Of a stretch of DNA of 64,000 nucleotides, positions 40,555 through 50,958 are shown one piece after another. This DNA is from an uncultured Paludibacter sp. (lineage in GTDB: Bacteria > Bacteroidota > Bacteroidia > Bacteroidales > Paludibacteraceae). The notes under the pieces are model-generated. The model saw only the letters and a program-made list of their open reading frames with translations. It did not search any database and had not been told where the DNA came from. Every line of letters starts with the position of its first letter. Positions within the stretch are counted from its first letter, which is position 1. The translations under genes and the position numbers were made by a program. The stretch is taken from contig CALFXE010000062.1 of NCBI GenBank assembly GCA_937927845.1, positions 1 through 64,000 of the forward strand. Direction: 5' to 3'.

Positions 40555-41940
40555 ATGAAACCACTTGTAATTAAAACGGTTAACATAGCGTGCATAATTT
40601 TTATCAGTACGCTTAGTGCATTATCTCAAACAGCTTATACATTGCAGCAGTGCCTCGAATACGCCGTTGAAAATAACCGGAATCTGAAAAAGGCTCATTA
40701 TGACCAAGAAAAAGCAACTTTTGCCCGCCAGGAGGTATTGGGCACTTTGCTGCCTCAAATCAGCGGATCGGCAAGTTTGAACGACAACCTGAAAAGGAGT
40801 AAGTTTATAATGCCTAACTTCATTAACAGTATGTTACCACCTGCAGCACAAGATCCTAATGCCGAAAAATACATGACCATCGAGATGGGAATGACTTTCA
40901 ATGCGAATGTAGGAGTATCACTCAATCAGCAAATATTAAACTTCTCACTTTTTAATACGTTGGAAATTGCAAAAACGGCTGAGAAAATGGCTGCTTTGGG
41001 TGTGGAGTCGAACGAAGAAGATATTATTTATCAGACAGCTAACCTGTTTTATGCCATTCAGTCCACCGAATATGCAGTCGTACAAATGGAAAAAAGTATC
41101 GAATTAGTGAGTAAAATGTTGAGTACAATGGAGGTAAACTACAAAAATGGTTTGGTAAAAAAAATTGATGTTGACCGATTAAAAGTGAATTTAGTAAACC
41201 TGACCACTCAAAAAGGCTCTATCAAAAATGCTGCGGATGTACAGAAAAACCTACTAAAACTGCAAATGGGATTCGATGTAAACAACCCGATTGATATTCA
41301 AGAGGTTAATCTCGCACTTTTCGAAGAAAAGGCGACAATCAATGCCAATATGTCATTTTTCATAGAAAATCAAACGCCTTACCGACTGCTTATGAAAAAA
41401 ATGGATATGGTGAAACTACAACGAAAATCTGCCGTGTACGAAAATCTTCCTACGCTCGCGCTGATACTCAATTATCAGTACAATGGAGTGAGCGACGAGT
41501 TTTTTAGAGGAGAAACCAACTATTGGTATCCAACGTCTGTTGTCGGACTGAATTTACGAGTTCCGATATTTAGCGGACTTTCGCGCAAAGCGAAAATTCA
41601 TCAAAACAGCATAGAAGTTCAAAAAACAGAGGAAGATGCCAAAATACTTGAACAGTCGTTGAGCGTAGCATATCTAAATGCCCGGACAAAGCTCAATGAT
41701 GCTCACAACACGATTGCACTACAACGTGACAATCAGAAGTTAGCGGAAGATGTATTTAACGTTGCCGAAAATAACTTCGTGTTAGGGTTGTCTTCCATGT
41801 CCGATATTCTCAACGTGAGCCAGTCGCTTGTGCAGGCACAGTTGAGCTACGCCAACGCGCTGAATGATTACATGAAAGCATTCATTGATTTGAAAAAAGC
41901 TAACGGAGACATCCACAGTTTAACAAACGAAAATAATTAG
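40555..41940 (+). CDS. TolC family outer-membrane efflux channel
   Basis: Outer-membrane factor of the RND system, 461 residues from ATG 40555. This start gives a clear signal peptide (KTVNIACIIFISTLSALSQ). The longer frame from 40513 would add residues encoded by the intergenic repeat. The mature part begins TAYTLQQCLEYAVENNRNLKKA and has two coiled-coil halves. It is the first of three structural genes of the pump. Confidence 0.9.
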   Translation: MKPLVIKTVNIACIIFISTLSALSQTAYTLQQCLEYAVENNRNLKKAHYDQEKATFARQEVLGTLLPQISGSASLNDNLKRSKFIMPNFINSMLPPAAQDPNAEKYMTIEMGMTFNANVGVSLNQQILNFSLFNTLEIAKTAEKMAALGVESNEEDIIYQTANLFYAIQSTEYAVVQMEKSIELVSKMLSTMEVNYKNGLVKKIDVDRLKVNLVNLTTQKGSIKNAADVQKNLLKLQMGFDVNNPIDIQEVNLALFEEKATINANMSFFIENQTPYRLLMKKMDMVKLQRKSAVYENLPTLALILNYQYNGVSDEFFRGETNYWYPTSVVGLNLRVPIFSGLSRKAKIHQNSIEVQKTEEDAKILEQSLSVAYLNARTKLNDAHNTIALQRDNQKLAEDVFNVAENNFVLGLSSMSDILNVSQSLVQAQLSYANALNDYMKAFIDLKKANGDIHSLTNENN

Positions 41941-41955
41941 AAAAAATAAGGTCGT

Positions 41956-43008
41956 ATGAAAAAAATAATTTATATCCTTTCAATATGCGCAGTAGTCGCA
42001 ACTATTGTGGTTGTTTTAGTGATGAATAAAAAAACAACCAAAGAAAAAACACAAATGGTAGCCGATGTTTCATCTGCCGTTGCCGTAAAAATTATTACTG
42101 TAAAAGACAGTACTTATGTAGTTGGTTTTTCATCAAGTGGCGTACTTCAAGCATTGCGCGAACTACCTTTTGTCTCTGATGTGTCGGGGCGCATTGTAAA
42201 TATTTATGTTGACGAAGGTAGTGTTGTCAACAAAGGAACACTACTGATTCAACTTGACAGCGAAATGCTTAGTGCTGATGTTGCCTCGGCAGAAGCTGCT
42301 TTTGAAGGATTGAAAAAGGATTACGAACGCTATAAAAACTCGAACGCACAAGGTGGCGTTACCGACCAGCAGTTGGATAATTTACACACACAAATGGTGG
42401 CATCAGAAAGTCGTTATGTTACCAGCAAGCGTCATCTTGCCGATGCTTCAATAAAAGCACCTATCGCCGGAACCATAAATAAACGGTATGTGGAGGTAGG
42501 CAGCTATCTGAATCCCGGCTCCAAATTATTCGATATTATAGACAATTCGCAACTGAAAGTAATGTGTTTTGTTACTGAAAAGCAAATTTTGGACATATGG
42601 AAAGGTCAAATGGTCAGGCTTGTGAGTGAGACATTTCCTGGTGAAACCTTTGCTGGCAAAATCGTTTTTATAGGCGACAAGGCTGAACGCTCTCTAAACT
42701 TCCCTGTAGAAATAACCATTACAGACGGAAAAAAAGAATTAAAATCAGGGATGTTTATATCAGTTAATTTCAATTCAGATACTCAAAAAAATGGAATTAT
42801 CATCCCTCGTAATGCTATCAGTGGAAGTGTGGAGGCAGCAAGCGTATTTGTTATAAAAAGCGGAACTGCAAAAAAGCAGAGCATTGTTGTAGGAAACATG
42901 GTAGATGAACAAATCGAAGTGTTGCAAGGATTGCAGTGTGGCGATAGCGTGGTAGTAGGTGGTTTAATAAATATCACAGAAGGCTCTAAAGTTAAAAGTG
43001 TTCAATAA
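41956..43008 (+). CDS. RND efflux periplasmic adaptor
   Basis: Membrane-fusion protein of 350 residues. It has an N-terminal helix (IIYILSICAVVATIVVVLVM) and a lipoyl half-motif (VDEGSVVNKGTLLIQLDS). A short coiled coil and a second lipoyl half with IKAPIAGTINKRYVEVGSYL follow, then beta-barrel and membrane-proximal domains. It lies 15 bp after the TolC-like gene and 25 bp before the RND pump. Confidence 0.92.
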   Translation: MKKIIYILSICAVVATIVVVLVMNKKTTKEKTQMVADVSSAVAVKIITVKDSTYVVGFSSSGVLQALRELPFVSDVSGRIVNIYVDEGSVVNKGTLLIQLDSEMLSADVASAEAAFEGLKKDYERYKNSNAQGGVTDQQLDNLHTQMVASESRYVTSKRHLADASIKAPIAGTINKRYVEVGSYLNPGSKLFDIIDNSQLKVMCFVTEKQILDIWKGQMVRLVSETFPGETFAGKIVFIGDKAERSLNFPVEITITDGKKELKSGMFISVNFNSDTQKNGIIIPRNAISGSVEAASVFVIKSGTAKKQSIVVGNMVDEQIEVLQGLQCGDSVVVGGLINITEGSKVKSVQ

Positions 43009-43033
43009 AGTTGGATAATAAATAAGTAAGAGT

Positions 43034-46000
43034 ATGAAAATTTCAGAATTATCAATCAAACGCCCAATATATGTCATAGTAATGTTTTTACTGTTGATTG
43101 TTTTGGGATACCTGAGTTATATAAGTTTAAGTGCCGAACTTATGCCTAAATTTACTCCGCCGGTACTTAATGTACAAATTATTTATCCGGGTGCTTCACC
43201 CAGCGAAGTGGAGAACTCGCTTACCCGAAAGGCAGAAGATGCTCTTTCGAGTATGGAGGGGATTGACCAGTTACAGTCGTTTTCATTTGAAGGTATGTCA
43301 ATGCTTATTGTCTCGTTCAATTACGGAACAGATATCAACAAAGCCGTAACAGATGCGCAAAACTTGTTAGATGCAAAACGTGCAGAATTACCACGAGACA
43401 TACTTTCGCCTACTATCTCTAAAATATCAGTTGATGAGAAACCAATTCTGATACTCTCGGCTACTTCAAATATGGAGCCCACAGGATTTTACGATTTGGT
43501 TGATAAGCGTGTAGTGCCGGAACTTTCGCGAGTTCAGGGTGTAGCTAAAATCACTCTTGTTGGTGGCATGCAACGTGAGATTCAGGTTAATCTCAAACAA
43601 GACAAACTGAAGGCATTGGGATTAACTCCTCTGATAGTGCAAGGTGCTATCCGTGCTGCTAACCTCGATTTTCCGACCGGATATTTGCATAGTGACGAAT
43701 CGCAAACCGCTATTCGACTTTCAGGTAAATTAGATAATGTTGCTGAACTGCGTAATTTAGTGGTCAGTACCACGCAAACCGGAGCTCAGATACGTCTCAG
43801 CGATATTGCCGATGTGTCGGATGCAGTAAAAGACCCGGTGAAACTTGGACGAGTAAATGGGGAAGACGCTATTCTTATTAATCTCCAGAAACAATCGGAT
43901 GCAAATGCCATAAAAGTAAGCAATCAGGTGATGAAGGCCATTACTCAACTGCAAGAAACTTACAATGCTGAAGGTTTACAAATCGGCGTTGCTCAAAACA
44001 CAACCACCTTTACGCACCAATCCATTAATTCGGTTATCACCGATTTACTGCTTGCAATTTTATTGGTTTCAGTGGTAATTCTGCTTTTTCTGAACAGCTT
44101 TCGCAATGCCCTTATCGTGATGGTGGTTGTTCCGGTATCACTCGTGGCAACTTTTATCGGAATGAAGATGTTCAATTTCACACTCAACTTGATGTCGTTA
44201 TTAGCCCTGTCATTAGTTATAGGGGTACTCGTAGACGATGCCATCGTGGTTATCGAAAATGTGTATCGCCATATCGAAATGAGAAAAAACCGTGTGAAAG
44301 CAACATTCGATGCTTTGAACGAAATAGGATTCACGGTAATAGCAGTTACAGTTGCAATAGTGATGGTGTTTTTGCCCGTAATCTTCACAAATACACTTGT
44401 ATCTGATATTTTACGCCAGTTTTGCGGCGTTATTGTCATTTCCATTTTATTTAGTTTGTTGGCTGCACTTACCTTAGTGCCACTTCTAACTTCAAGGTTT
44501 GGAAATATACAGGAAATTAAAACTAACAATATTTTTGGAAAATTTCTCAAGGGTTTCGAAAAGGTTATTTCAGATTTTAGCAATTGGGTTTCTGAAATTC
44601 TGAAATGGAGTTTAGGACACAAACGCTGGGTTGGAATGGTGGTGCTTATCATAACCGTAGCCGTAATGTCGCTGTTCCCGCTTGGGTTTATCAACTTTGA
44701 ATTTCAGCCTTACATTGACCGTGGAGAATTTATGGTACAGCTGGAGATGCCAAAAGACATTTCGATGGAAAAGTCTAACGCTTTAGTTCGTCGTGCCGAA
44801 AATTGGTTTATGGGTCGCCCCGAAGTGGAAAATGTTGTTACTATGTTAGGGCTCACCAGCGACAATACGCAAAGCACAAAAGGAACACCTTATTTAGCTG
44901 AATTGGACGTAAAACTGAAAAAACAGAAAGAGGACACCGAAACTTACATTACCCGTATCCGCAAACCACTATCGGATTTTTTGGTGGATGCTAAGGTGAA
45001 TGTTTTTAGTGTAAGCTTAACCGGGACAGCGTCAAAGGCTGCGGTTGAATATATCATAACATGCAACAATACCGATTCAGTTATGATGTTTGCCGGACAA
45101 GCGTTGGACATATTGGGTTCTATTCCGGGCGTGATGCAACAGGAACTTTCAGTTGAAAATGCCACTCCCGAAATTACTGTTACCGTAAACCGCGATAAAA
45201 TGTCAGAACTCGGACTTTCGCTCGACAATGTGGGGATGGTTATGCAAATGAATTTTCAGGGAAATAACCAATTGAAATATACAGAAGGAAATTATGAGTA
45301 TGATATTAATATTCGCGCTGACAAAGCTTATCGCAAACAATCCGAAAATGTAACGAACCTTGCGTTTGTCAATAGTCGTGGCGAAAGTGTAAAGCTGTCG
45401 CAATTTGCCAACATTAGCCTGGGAACAGGTCCAAACCGTCTGGAACGATTCGACCGGAACAGCTCTGTAACATTACGTTCGCAAGCTTTTGGCGTTCCTG
45501 CCGGTGCCATTGCAAAAGAGTTTATGGCAAAAGTGGATAAATTGCATAAGCCTGCCGGATTGAGTATACAAGCTACCGGTGATATGAAAAAGATGAGTGA
45601 TTCGATGAGCGTGCTCACTACTGCCCTACTTTTATCACTGATGTTGATTTACTTCTCGATGGTTGTGTTGTACAACAACTGGACAGATCCATTCGTTGTG
45701 ATGTTTTCCATCCCGTTCTCTATCGTTGGTGCAATTCTGGCTTTGGCACTAACAAATACCGCAATGAGTATTTATGCCATGCTGGGATTGGTTATGCTCG
45801 TTGGATTAGTAGCTAAAAACGCAATTTTGCTGGTTGACTTTGCCAATGACGCTCGACGCGAAGGTAAAAACATTGACGAAGCATTGATTCAATCGGTAAA
45901 AATCCGTACCCGTCCCATTTTGATGACTGCCCTGTCAACCGTTATCGGGATGTTGCCTGTTGCCCTATCAACCGGTTCGGGAGCCGAATTACGCAATGGA

Positions 46001-46147
46001 ATGGCATGGGTGATAATAGGCGGGATGACCATGTCCACACTTTTAACCTTAGTAGTAGTGCCTGTGGTGTACAAAATTATGCATCCGGAGAGGAAGAACA
46101 AAAAAGAAAAAGTTGATATTGATAAGTTGATGTATGCTGAAAAGTGA
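43034..46147 (+). CDS. RND family efflux pump, HAE-1 type
   Basis: Inner-membrane proton-driven exporter of 1037 residues with 12 membrane helices and two large periplasmic loops. The start ISELSIKRPIYVIVMFLLLIVLGY is typical. The proton-relay Asp pair is in VIGVLVDDAIVVIENVYRH, and AMLGLVMLVGLVAKNAILLVDF is the matching segment of the second half. It exports amphipathic drugs, bile-salt-like or envelope compounds. The substrate is not known. It is the third gene of the tetR-linked operon. Confidence 0.94.
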   Translation: MKISELSIKRPIYVIVMFLLLIVLGYLSYISLSAELMPKFTPPVLNVQIIYPGASPSEVENSLTRKAEDALSSMEGIDQLQSFSFEGMSMLIVSFNYGTDINKAVTDAQNLLDAKRAELPRDILSPTISKISVDEKPILILSATSNMEPTGFYDLVDKRVVPELSRVQGVAKITLVGGMQREIQVNLKQDKLKALGLTPLIVQGAIRAANLDFPTGYLHSDESQTAIRLSGKLDNVAELRNLVVSTTQTGAQIRLSDIADVSDAVKDPVKLGRVNGEDAILINLQKQSDANAIKVSNQVMKAITQLQETYNAEGLQIGVAQNTTTFTHQSINSVITDLLLAILLVSVVILLFLNSFRNALIVMVVVPVSLVATFIGMKMFNFTLNLMSLLALSLVIGVLVDDAIVVIENVYRHIEMRKNRVKATFDALNEIGFTVIAVTVAIVMVFLPVIFTNTLVSDILRQFCGVIVISILFSLLAALTLVPLLTSRFGNIQEIKTNNIFGKFLKGFEKVISDFSNWVSEILKWSLGHKRWVGMVVLIITVAVMSLFPLGFINFEFQPYIDRGEFMVQLEMPKDISMEKSNALVRRAENWFMGRPEVENVVTMLGLTSDNTQSTKGTPYLAELDVKLKKQKEDTETYITRIRKPLSDFLVDAKVNVFSVSLTGTASKAAVEYIITCNNTDSVMMFAGQALDILGSIPGVMQQELSVENATPEITVTVNRDKMSELGLSLDNVGMVMQMNFQGNNQLKYTEGNYEYDINIRADKAYRKQSENVTNLAFVNSRGESVKLSQFANISLGTGPNRLERFDRNSSVTLRSQAFGVPAGAIAKEFMAKVDKLHKPAGLSIQATGDMKKMSDSMSVLTTALLLSLMLIYFSMVVLYNNWTDPFVVMFSIPFSIVGAILALALTNTAMSIYAMLGLVMLVGLVAKNAILLVDFANDARREGKNIDEALIQSVKIRTRPILMTALSTVIGMLPVALSTGSGAELRNGMAWVIIGGMTMSTLLTLVVVPVVYKIMHPERKNKKEKVDIDKLMYAEK

Positions 46148-46208
46148 TTAGGTAATATTATTTAATGATAATAACTCTACATTTCATACTTCAATAAGAA
46201 ATTTAATG

Positions 46209-46216
46209 TAATTTTG
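46209..46216 (+). promoter_or_regulatory. -7 box of the EamA gene promoter
   Basis: TAATTTTG, 25 bp before the ATG at 46241. Confidence 0.55.
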
Positions 46217-46240
46217 TTGCTTTTTATAAAATGATACTTT

Positions 46241-47113
46241 ATGTATAAAGGCGAAATTGCTGCTTTTGCAGTTGCTATATGTTGGACTTTAAGTGCATTA
46301 TTTTTTGAAAAGGCAGGTAGAAAAATAGGCTCTATTTCTGTAAACTTCATAAGAATAGTGCTGACATTCATCCTGTTAGGTTTTACTCTACTATTTACTG
46401 GAAACAACTTCATTCCTTTCGATGCCTCAGGTTACCAATGGTTTTGGCTTGGTTTATCGGGTGTTGTCGGGCTTTTTCTCGGCGATATGTTTTTATTTAG
46501 ATCGTATTTATTGATAGGCTCGAGAACGGCAGCTTTGATTATGAGCTTGGTACCGGTCATCACAACTATTATTGGATGGTTCTTTCTGAAGGAAGTATTG
46601 GCTCTAAAAAGTATAATTGCAATAATTATCAGTTTCTCAGGCATTGTAATCGTAATAGTAGACAAAAAATTAAAATTTAGGATGCCGTTAAAAGGATTAA
46701 TGTTTGCATTTTTAGGAGCGACCGGACAAGCTTTAGGTTTAATATTAAGCAAAAAAGGCATAGGAAGCTACGACCCACTTGCAGCAACACAGATAAGGAT
46801 AATATTCGCTTTGATTTTCTTTGTTATAATGCTGACATTCAGCAAACAATGGCATAATGTACATAAGGCGGTAAAAGACATAAATGGTCTAAAATCAGTA
46901 ATAATAGGTTCATTTTTCGGAGCGTTTATCGGCATTACTCTTTCTCTTTATGCTGTTCAGCAAACAAAAACCGGTATAGCTTCAACTTTCATGTCCTTAG
47001 TTCCTGTACTGATAATAGCACCTTCTGCCATTATGTTTAAAGAGAAAATTAAGCCTCATCAGGTTATTGGAGCAATTATCAGTATTATAGGTGTTAGTAT
47101 ATTTTTCTGGTGA
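46241..47113 (+). CDS. EamA family (DMT) transporter
   Basis: A 290-residue inner-membrane protein with ten hydrophobic helices in two EamA halves (about 5-135 and 150-288). The first half ends with a SFSGIVIVI stretch and the second with a SIIGVSIFFW stretch, both typical of the drug/metabolite transporter superfamily. It is a single gene with its own promoter. Substrate unknown. Confidence 0.87.
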   Translation: MYKGEIAAFAVAICWTLSALFFEKAGRKIGSISVNFIRIVLTFILLGFTLLFTGNNFIPFDASGYQWFWLGLSGVVGLFLGDMFLFRSYLLIGSRTAALIMSLVPVITTIIGWFFLKEVLALKSIIAIIISFSGIVIVIVDKKLKFRMPLKGLMFAFLGATGQALGLILSKKGIGSYDPLAATQIRIIFALIFFVIMLTFSKQWHNVHKAVKDINGLKSVIIGSFFGAFIGITLSLYAVQQTKTGIASTFMSLVPVLIIAPSAIMFKEKIKPHQVIGAIISIIGVSIFFW

Positions 47114-47185
47114 ATGATAATAATTCAGCTTATAAATCGTTTGCTAATGAGGAGACAAAGTGAGGTGAAACTTCATTTTTTTTGT

Positions 47186-47193
47186 TAAATTTG
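47186..47193 (+). promoter_or_regulatory. -7 box of the TonB-dependent receptor promoter
   Basis: TAAATTTG, 47 bp before the ATG at 47240. Confidence 0.55.
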
Positions 47194-47239
47194 CACACTA
47201 ATTTTTTAAGGAAACCTCTCAAGAGTCAAGTTATAGTAA

Positions 47240-49717
47240 ATGTTCAAAAAAGTCATAATATATTTCATTTTTTTTCTAACATCTTTTTCTATTCTCGCAC
47301 AATCCAAATTAAGGGTTTTCGGATATGTTATTGACTCCAACAACAGAGGTTTAGAGATGGTTAATGTATATTTTGACGGCACTACAACAGGTACAACTAC
47401 AAATCAAAATGGCTATTATGAAATCTCAACTACTGTAACAGATTCTATGACGATTGTTTACTCGATGCTTGGTTATAAAACTATTCGTCATACAATTATC
47501 CCCAAACAGGCGGTTATGCAAATTTCTGTTGAACTTCGGTCAAGTGCTACACAAATGCAAGATTTTGATGTAGTTGCACAAAGAAGGCAAACGTCTACGA
47601 TGGATTTTATTAATCCTGAAAAAGCTAAGCTAATTCCCAATATTTCAGGAAATTTTGAATCTATATTGATAAGTTTTGCAGGAGTTGCATCGAGTAATGA
47701 GTTAAGTTCGCAATATAATGTTCGTGGTGGCAATTTTGATGAAAATCTTGTGTATGTCAATGGTATAGAAGTATACCGACCATTGCTTATTCGCGCCGGG
47801 CAGCAAGAAGGCTTGAGTTTCATTAATCAGGATATGGTGCAAAAGGTTGGATTTTCTTCAGGTGCCTTTAATGCTGAATATGGCGATAAAATGTCATCAG
47901 TATTGGATATAGAATATAAGAAACCCACAGAATTTGAATCATCAGCATCTTTAAGTTTGTTAGGCGCAACAGCATATGTCGGGACTTCAAAAAATAAATT
48001 CACACAAATACATGGAATACGTTATAAAACAGCAGCTTATCTACTTGGCACATTAGACACTCAAGGAGAATATAATCCGTCATTTGTCGATTATCAAGGA
48101 TATTTTACCTATAAATTGAATGATAAGTCGGAGCTTTCTTTTCTGGGAAACTTTTCTCAAAATCTCTTTAATTTCGTACCGGCTACACGGGAGACTTCAT
48201 TTGGCACATACAACATGGGTCGACAGTTGACAATCTTCTTCGAAGGTCAGGAAAAAGATATATTCAGAACGGCATTTGGTGCTTTAAGCTATCATTATCA
48301 TCCACAACAAAACATAAAATTAAGCCTTACTGCTTCAGCATTTCAGACAGATGAATACGAAAGTTTCGATATTTTAAGTGAATATCGACTTGATGAAGTG
48401 AAAATGAATTTGAATGAAGAAGAGCGCAAAGGATCTCAACTTGGTATAGGAAAATATCATGAACATGCGCGCAATACATTAAATGCAACAGTAGCAAACC
48501 TTTCACATTCAGGCGAGTTTAATGGGATATTCCACAAACTGAAATGGGGCGTCAATTTTCAGAGAGAGATAATAGCTGATAAAATAAGTGAATGGCAATG
48601 GAGGGATTCAGCAGGTTATTCATTACCATATAATGATGAAACTGTAAACTTATATTATAATTTGAAGTCATCGAAAGTATTGACAAGTTGGCGGACTTCA
48701 GCATTTTTTCAAGACACATACAAATGGCGTAACGAAGCAGGAGGTTTTAGTGCCACAGGAGGTTTGCGAGCCAGCTATTGGACATTCAACAATGAATTTT
48801 TATTAAGTCCGAGAGCTTCCATATCATTTATCCCCGATTGGAAAAAAGATTTCAGTTTCAGATTTGGCACAGGATTATACTATCAATCACCATTTTACAA
48901 AGAAATAAGAGATACAATAAGCGATGTTTTAGGCAATGTTTCGATATTACTCAACAACAAAATACAATCACAAAGATCGGTACAGTTTGTATTAGGAGGC
49001 GATCATTATTTTAGAGCCTTTGGTCGACCGTTTAAGTTTACCACAGAAGCATATTTAAAATTAGCAGACCGAGTTATAACATATGACGTCGATAATGTAA
49101 AAATCACATATTCAGGAAATAACAACGCCAAAGCATATACAGCAGGAGTGGATTTCAAACTCTTCGGCGAATTAGTTCCGGGTACAGATTCATGGATAAA
49201 CCTATCATTAATGAATTCGAAGGAAGATATAATCGGCGATAGCTATCTGCAATATAAATATGATGAATATGGTGAAATCAGCTCATACGCAAGAGTATGG
49301 CCCTCATGGAATTCCCGTCCAAACGAACAACGATACGCATTTTCGATGATGTTTCAAGACTATCTACCAAATAATCCCAACTACAAACTACAACTTAAAT
49401 TTGTTTATTCTGACGGTATGCCCTTTAGTCCGCCGAAAAATAACCTGTACAGAGGTGCATACAGAGCACCAGCTTATAAGCGAGTCGATATAGGAGGATC
49501 GCGACAGTTAATCAGCGGTAAAGATAAGATAATGAGCAAGAAGTGGTTAAGAGGATTAGAAAGCATCTGGTTGAATTTAGAGGTGTTTAACCTGATGGAT
49601 TTTAAAAATGTCAATTCTTATTATTGGGTAACAGATATTTACGGACAGCAATTAGCAGTTCCGAATTATCTTACGGGACGACAGTTTAATGTCAAGTTGA
49701 TAGTAGATTTTAAATAA
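47240..49717 (+). CDS. TonB-dependent receptor with carboxypeptidase-regulatory-like domain
   Basis: Outer-membrane importer of 825 residues. Signal peptide at 1-21 (IIYFIFFLTSFSILAQ). A CarboxypepD_reg-like beta domain (about 24-105, VFGYVIDSNNRGLEMVNVYF) is followed by the plug domain (about 115-230, with NVRGGNFDENLVYVNGIEVY) and the beta barrel. No SusD partner follows, so it is not a classical SusCD pair. The ligand is unknown. The barrel ends with an aromatic-rich strand near the C-terminus. Confidence 0.9.
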   Translation: MFKKVIIYFIFFLTSFSILAQSKLRVFGYVIDSNNRGLEMVNVYFDGTTTGTTTNQNGYYEISTTVTDSMTIVYSMLGYKTIRHTIIPKQAVMQISVELRSSATQMQDFDVVAQRRQTSTMDFINPEKAKLIPNISGNFESILISFAGVASSNELSSQYNVRGGNFDENLVYVNGIEVYRPLLIRAGQQEGLSFINQDMVQKVGFSSGAFNAEYGDKMSSVLDIEYKKPTEFESSASLSLLGATAYVGTSKNKFTQIHGIRYKTAAYLLGTLDTQGEYNPSFVDYQGYFTYKLNDKSELSFLGNFSQNLFNFVPATRETSFGTYNMGRQLTIFFEGQEKDIFRTAFGALSYHYHPQQNIKLSLTASAFQTDEYESFDILSEYRLDEVKMNLNEEERKGSQLGIGKYHEHARNTLNATVANLSHSGEFNGIFHKLKWGVNFQREIIADKISEWQWRDSAGYSLPYNDETVNLYYNLKSSKVLTSWRTSAFFQDTYKWRNEAGGFSATGGLRASYWTFNNEFLLSPRASISFIPDWKKDFSFRFGTGLYYQSPFYKEIRDTISDVLGNVSILLNNKIQSQRSVQFVLGGDHYFRAFGRPFKFTTEAYLKLADRVITYDVDNVKITYSGNNNAKAYTAGVDFKLFGELVPGTDSWINLSLMNSKEDIIGDSYLQYKYDEYGEISSYARVWPSWNSRPNEQRYAFSMMFQDYLPNNPNYKLQLKFVYSDGMPFSPPKNNLYRGAYRAPAYKRVDIGGSRQLISGKDKIMSKKWLRGLESIWLNLEVFNLMDFKNVNSYYWVTDIYGQQLAVPNYLTGRQFNVKLIVDFK

Positions 49718-49723
49718 TTTCAC

Positions 49724-49731
49724 TACTTTTG
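49724..49731 (+). promoter_or_regulatory. -7 box of the aminotransferase promoter
   Basis: TACTTTTG, 21 bp before the ATG at 49752, just past the receptor gene. Confidence 0.6.
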
Positions 49732-49751
49732 CAAGCAAAATTTATATAATC

Positions 49752-50957
49752 ATGCCACATACATCACAGCGAGGCGATTCTATGCCCGCATCACCTATAC
49801 GCAAATTAGTGCCACTTGCTGACAAAGCTAAAGCAAGAGGTGTAAAAGTATACCATCTGAATATCGGTCAGCCCGATTTAAAGACTCCACAAGTAGCCAT
49901 TGATGCTATTCGTAATATCGACAGAACTATACTCGAATACAGTCCGAGCGACGGAATAAAAAGTCTACGTACAAAATTGGCAAGTTACTATCAACGATTC
50001 AATATAGACGTAACTGAAGATAACATCATTGTAACTACAGGTGGTTCGGAAGCTGTTAACTTTGCCTTTATGAGTTGTTTAGATCCGGGTGATGAGATAA
50101 TTGTACCGGAACCGGCTTATGCCAACTACACAGCATTTGCAATAGCAGCAGGAGCAGTTATAAAACCTTTGTTGTGCAGTATAGAAGATGGATTTGCATT
50201 GCCTCCGGTAGAAAAATTTGAAGAATTGATAACACCACGAACAAAAGGCATTCTGATTTGTAATCCTAATAATCCTACAGGATATCTTTACACACGTTCG
50301 GAAATGAACAGCATAAAGAAACTCGTAAAAAAACATAATCTATTTTTATTTTCAGACGAAGTGTACAGAGAGTTTTGTTATACAGGAGCACCTTATATTT
50401 CAGCATTTCATCTTGACGGTATAGAAGAAAATGTAGTATTATTCGATTCTGTATCAAAAAGATATAGCGAATGTGGCATTCGAGTAGGAGCATTAGTAAC
50501 CAAGAACCAAAAAGTAAGAGAGAATGTAATGAAATTCTGCCAGGCACGTTTAAGTCCGCCTCTAATTGGTCAGATTGCAGCCGAAGCATCTATCGATACT
50601 CCGGAAGAATACATGCTGGAAATGTATAATGAATATGTAGAACGTAGGAAATATCTGATTGACGGATTGAATCGCATACCGGGAGTGTATTCGCCAATAC
50701 CGATGGGAGCATTTTACACAGTAGCAAAATTACCGGTTGATGATGCTGATAAATTCTGTGCATGGTTATTATCTGATTTCGAATTTGAAGGACAAACAGT
50801 AATGATGGCACCGGCATCAGGTTTTTACACTACACCAAATGTTGGGCGCAATGAAGTAAGAATTGCATATGTACTTGAAAAAGAAGCTTTAAAAAAGGCT
50901 TTAATTGTTTTAGAGAAAGCTTTGGAAGCATATCCGGGCAACACTCTTAAAAATTAA
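49752..50957 (+). CDS. PLP-dependent class I aminotransferase
   Basis: A 401-residue aspartate-aminotransferase-type enzyme. It has NIGQPDLKTP near the N-terminus, VTTGGSEAVNFAF, LICNPNNPTGYLYTR and FSDEVYREF. The PLP lysine is in SVSKRYSECGIRVG (about 235-248), where a Cys/Gly pair replaces the more common TGWR. It transfers amino groups between an amino acid and a 2-oxoacid. The amino-acid specificity cannot be assigned. It lies 1 bp before the permease gene, so the two are co-transcribed. Confidence 0.9.
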   Translation: MPHTSQRGDSMPASPIRKLVPLADKAKARGVKVYHLNIGQPDLKTPQVAIDAIRNIDRTILEYSPSDGIKSLRTKLASYYQRFNIDVTEDNIIVTTGGSEAVNFAFMSCLDPGDEIIVPEPAYANYTAFAIAAGAVIKPLLCSIEDGFALPPVEKFEELITPRTKGILICNPNNPTGYLYTRSEMNSIKKLVKKHNLFLFSDEVYREFCYTGAPYISAFHLDGIEENVVLFDSVSKRYSECGIRVGALVTKNQKVRENVMKFCQARLSPPLIGQIAAEASIDTPEEYMLEMYNEYVERRKYLIDGLNRIPGVYSPIPMGAFYTVAKLPVDDADKFCAWLLSDFEFEGQTVMMAPASGFYTTPNVGRNEVRIAYVLEKEALKKALIVLEKALEAYPGNTLKN

Positions 50958-50958
50958 A

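Noticed and set aside
43993..44694. 233-codon open frame on the minus strand
   Set aside because: It lies completely opposite the RND pump gene, whose protein is conserved over this stretch, and its own translation is low in complexity without any known motif.
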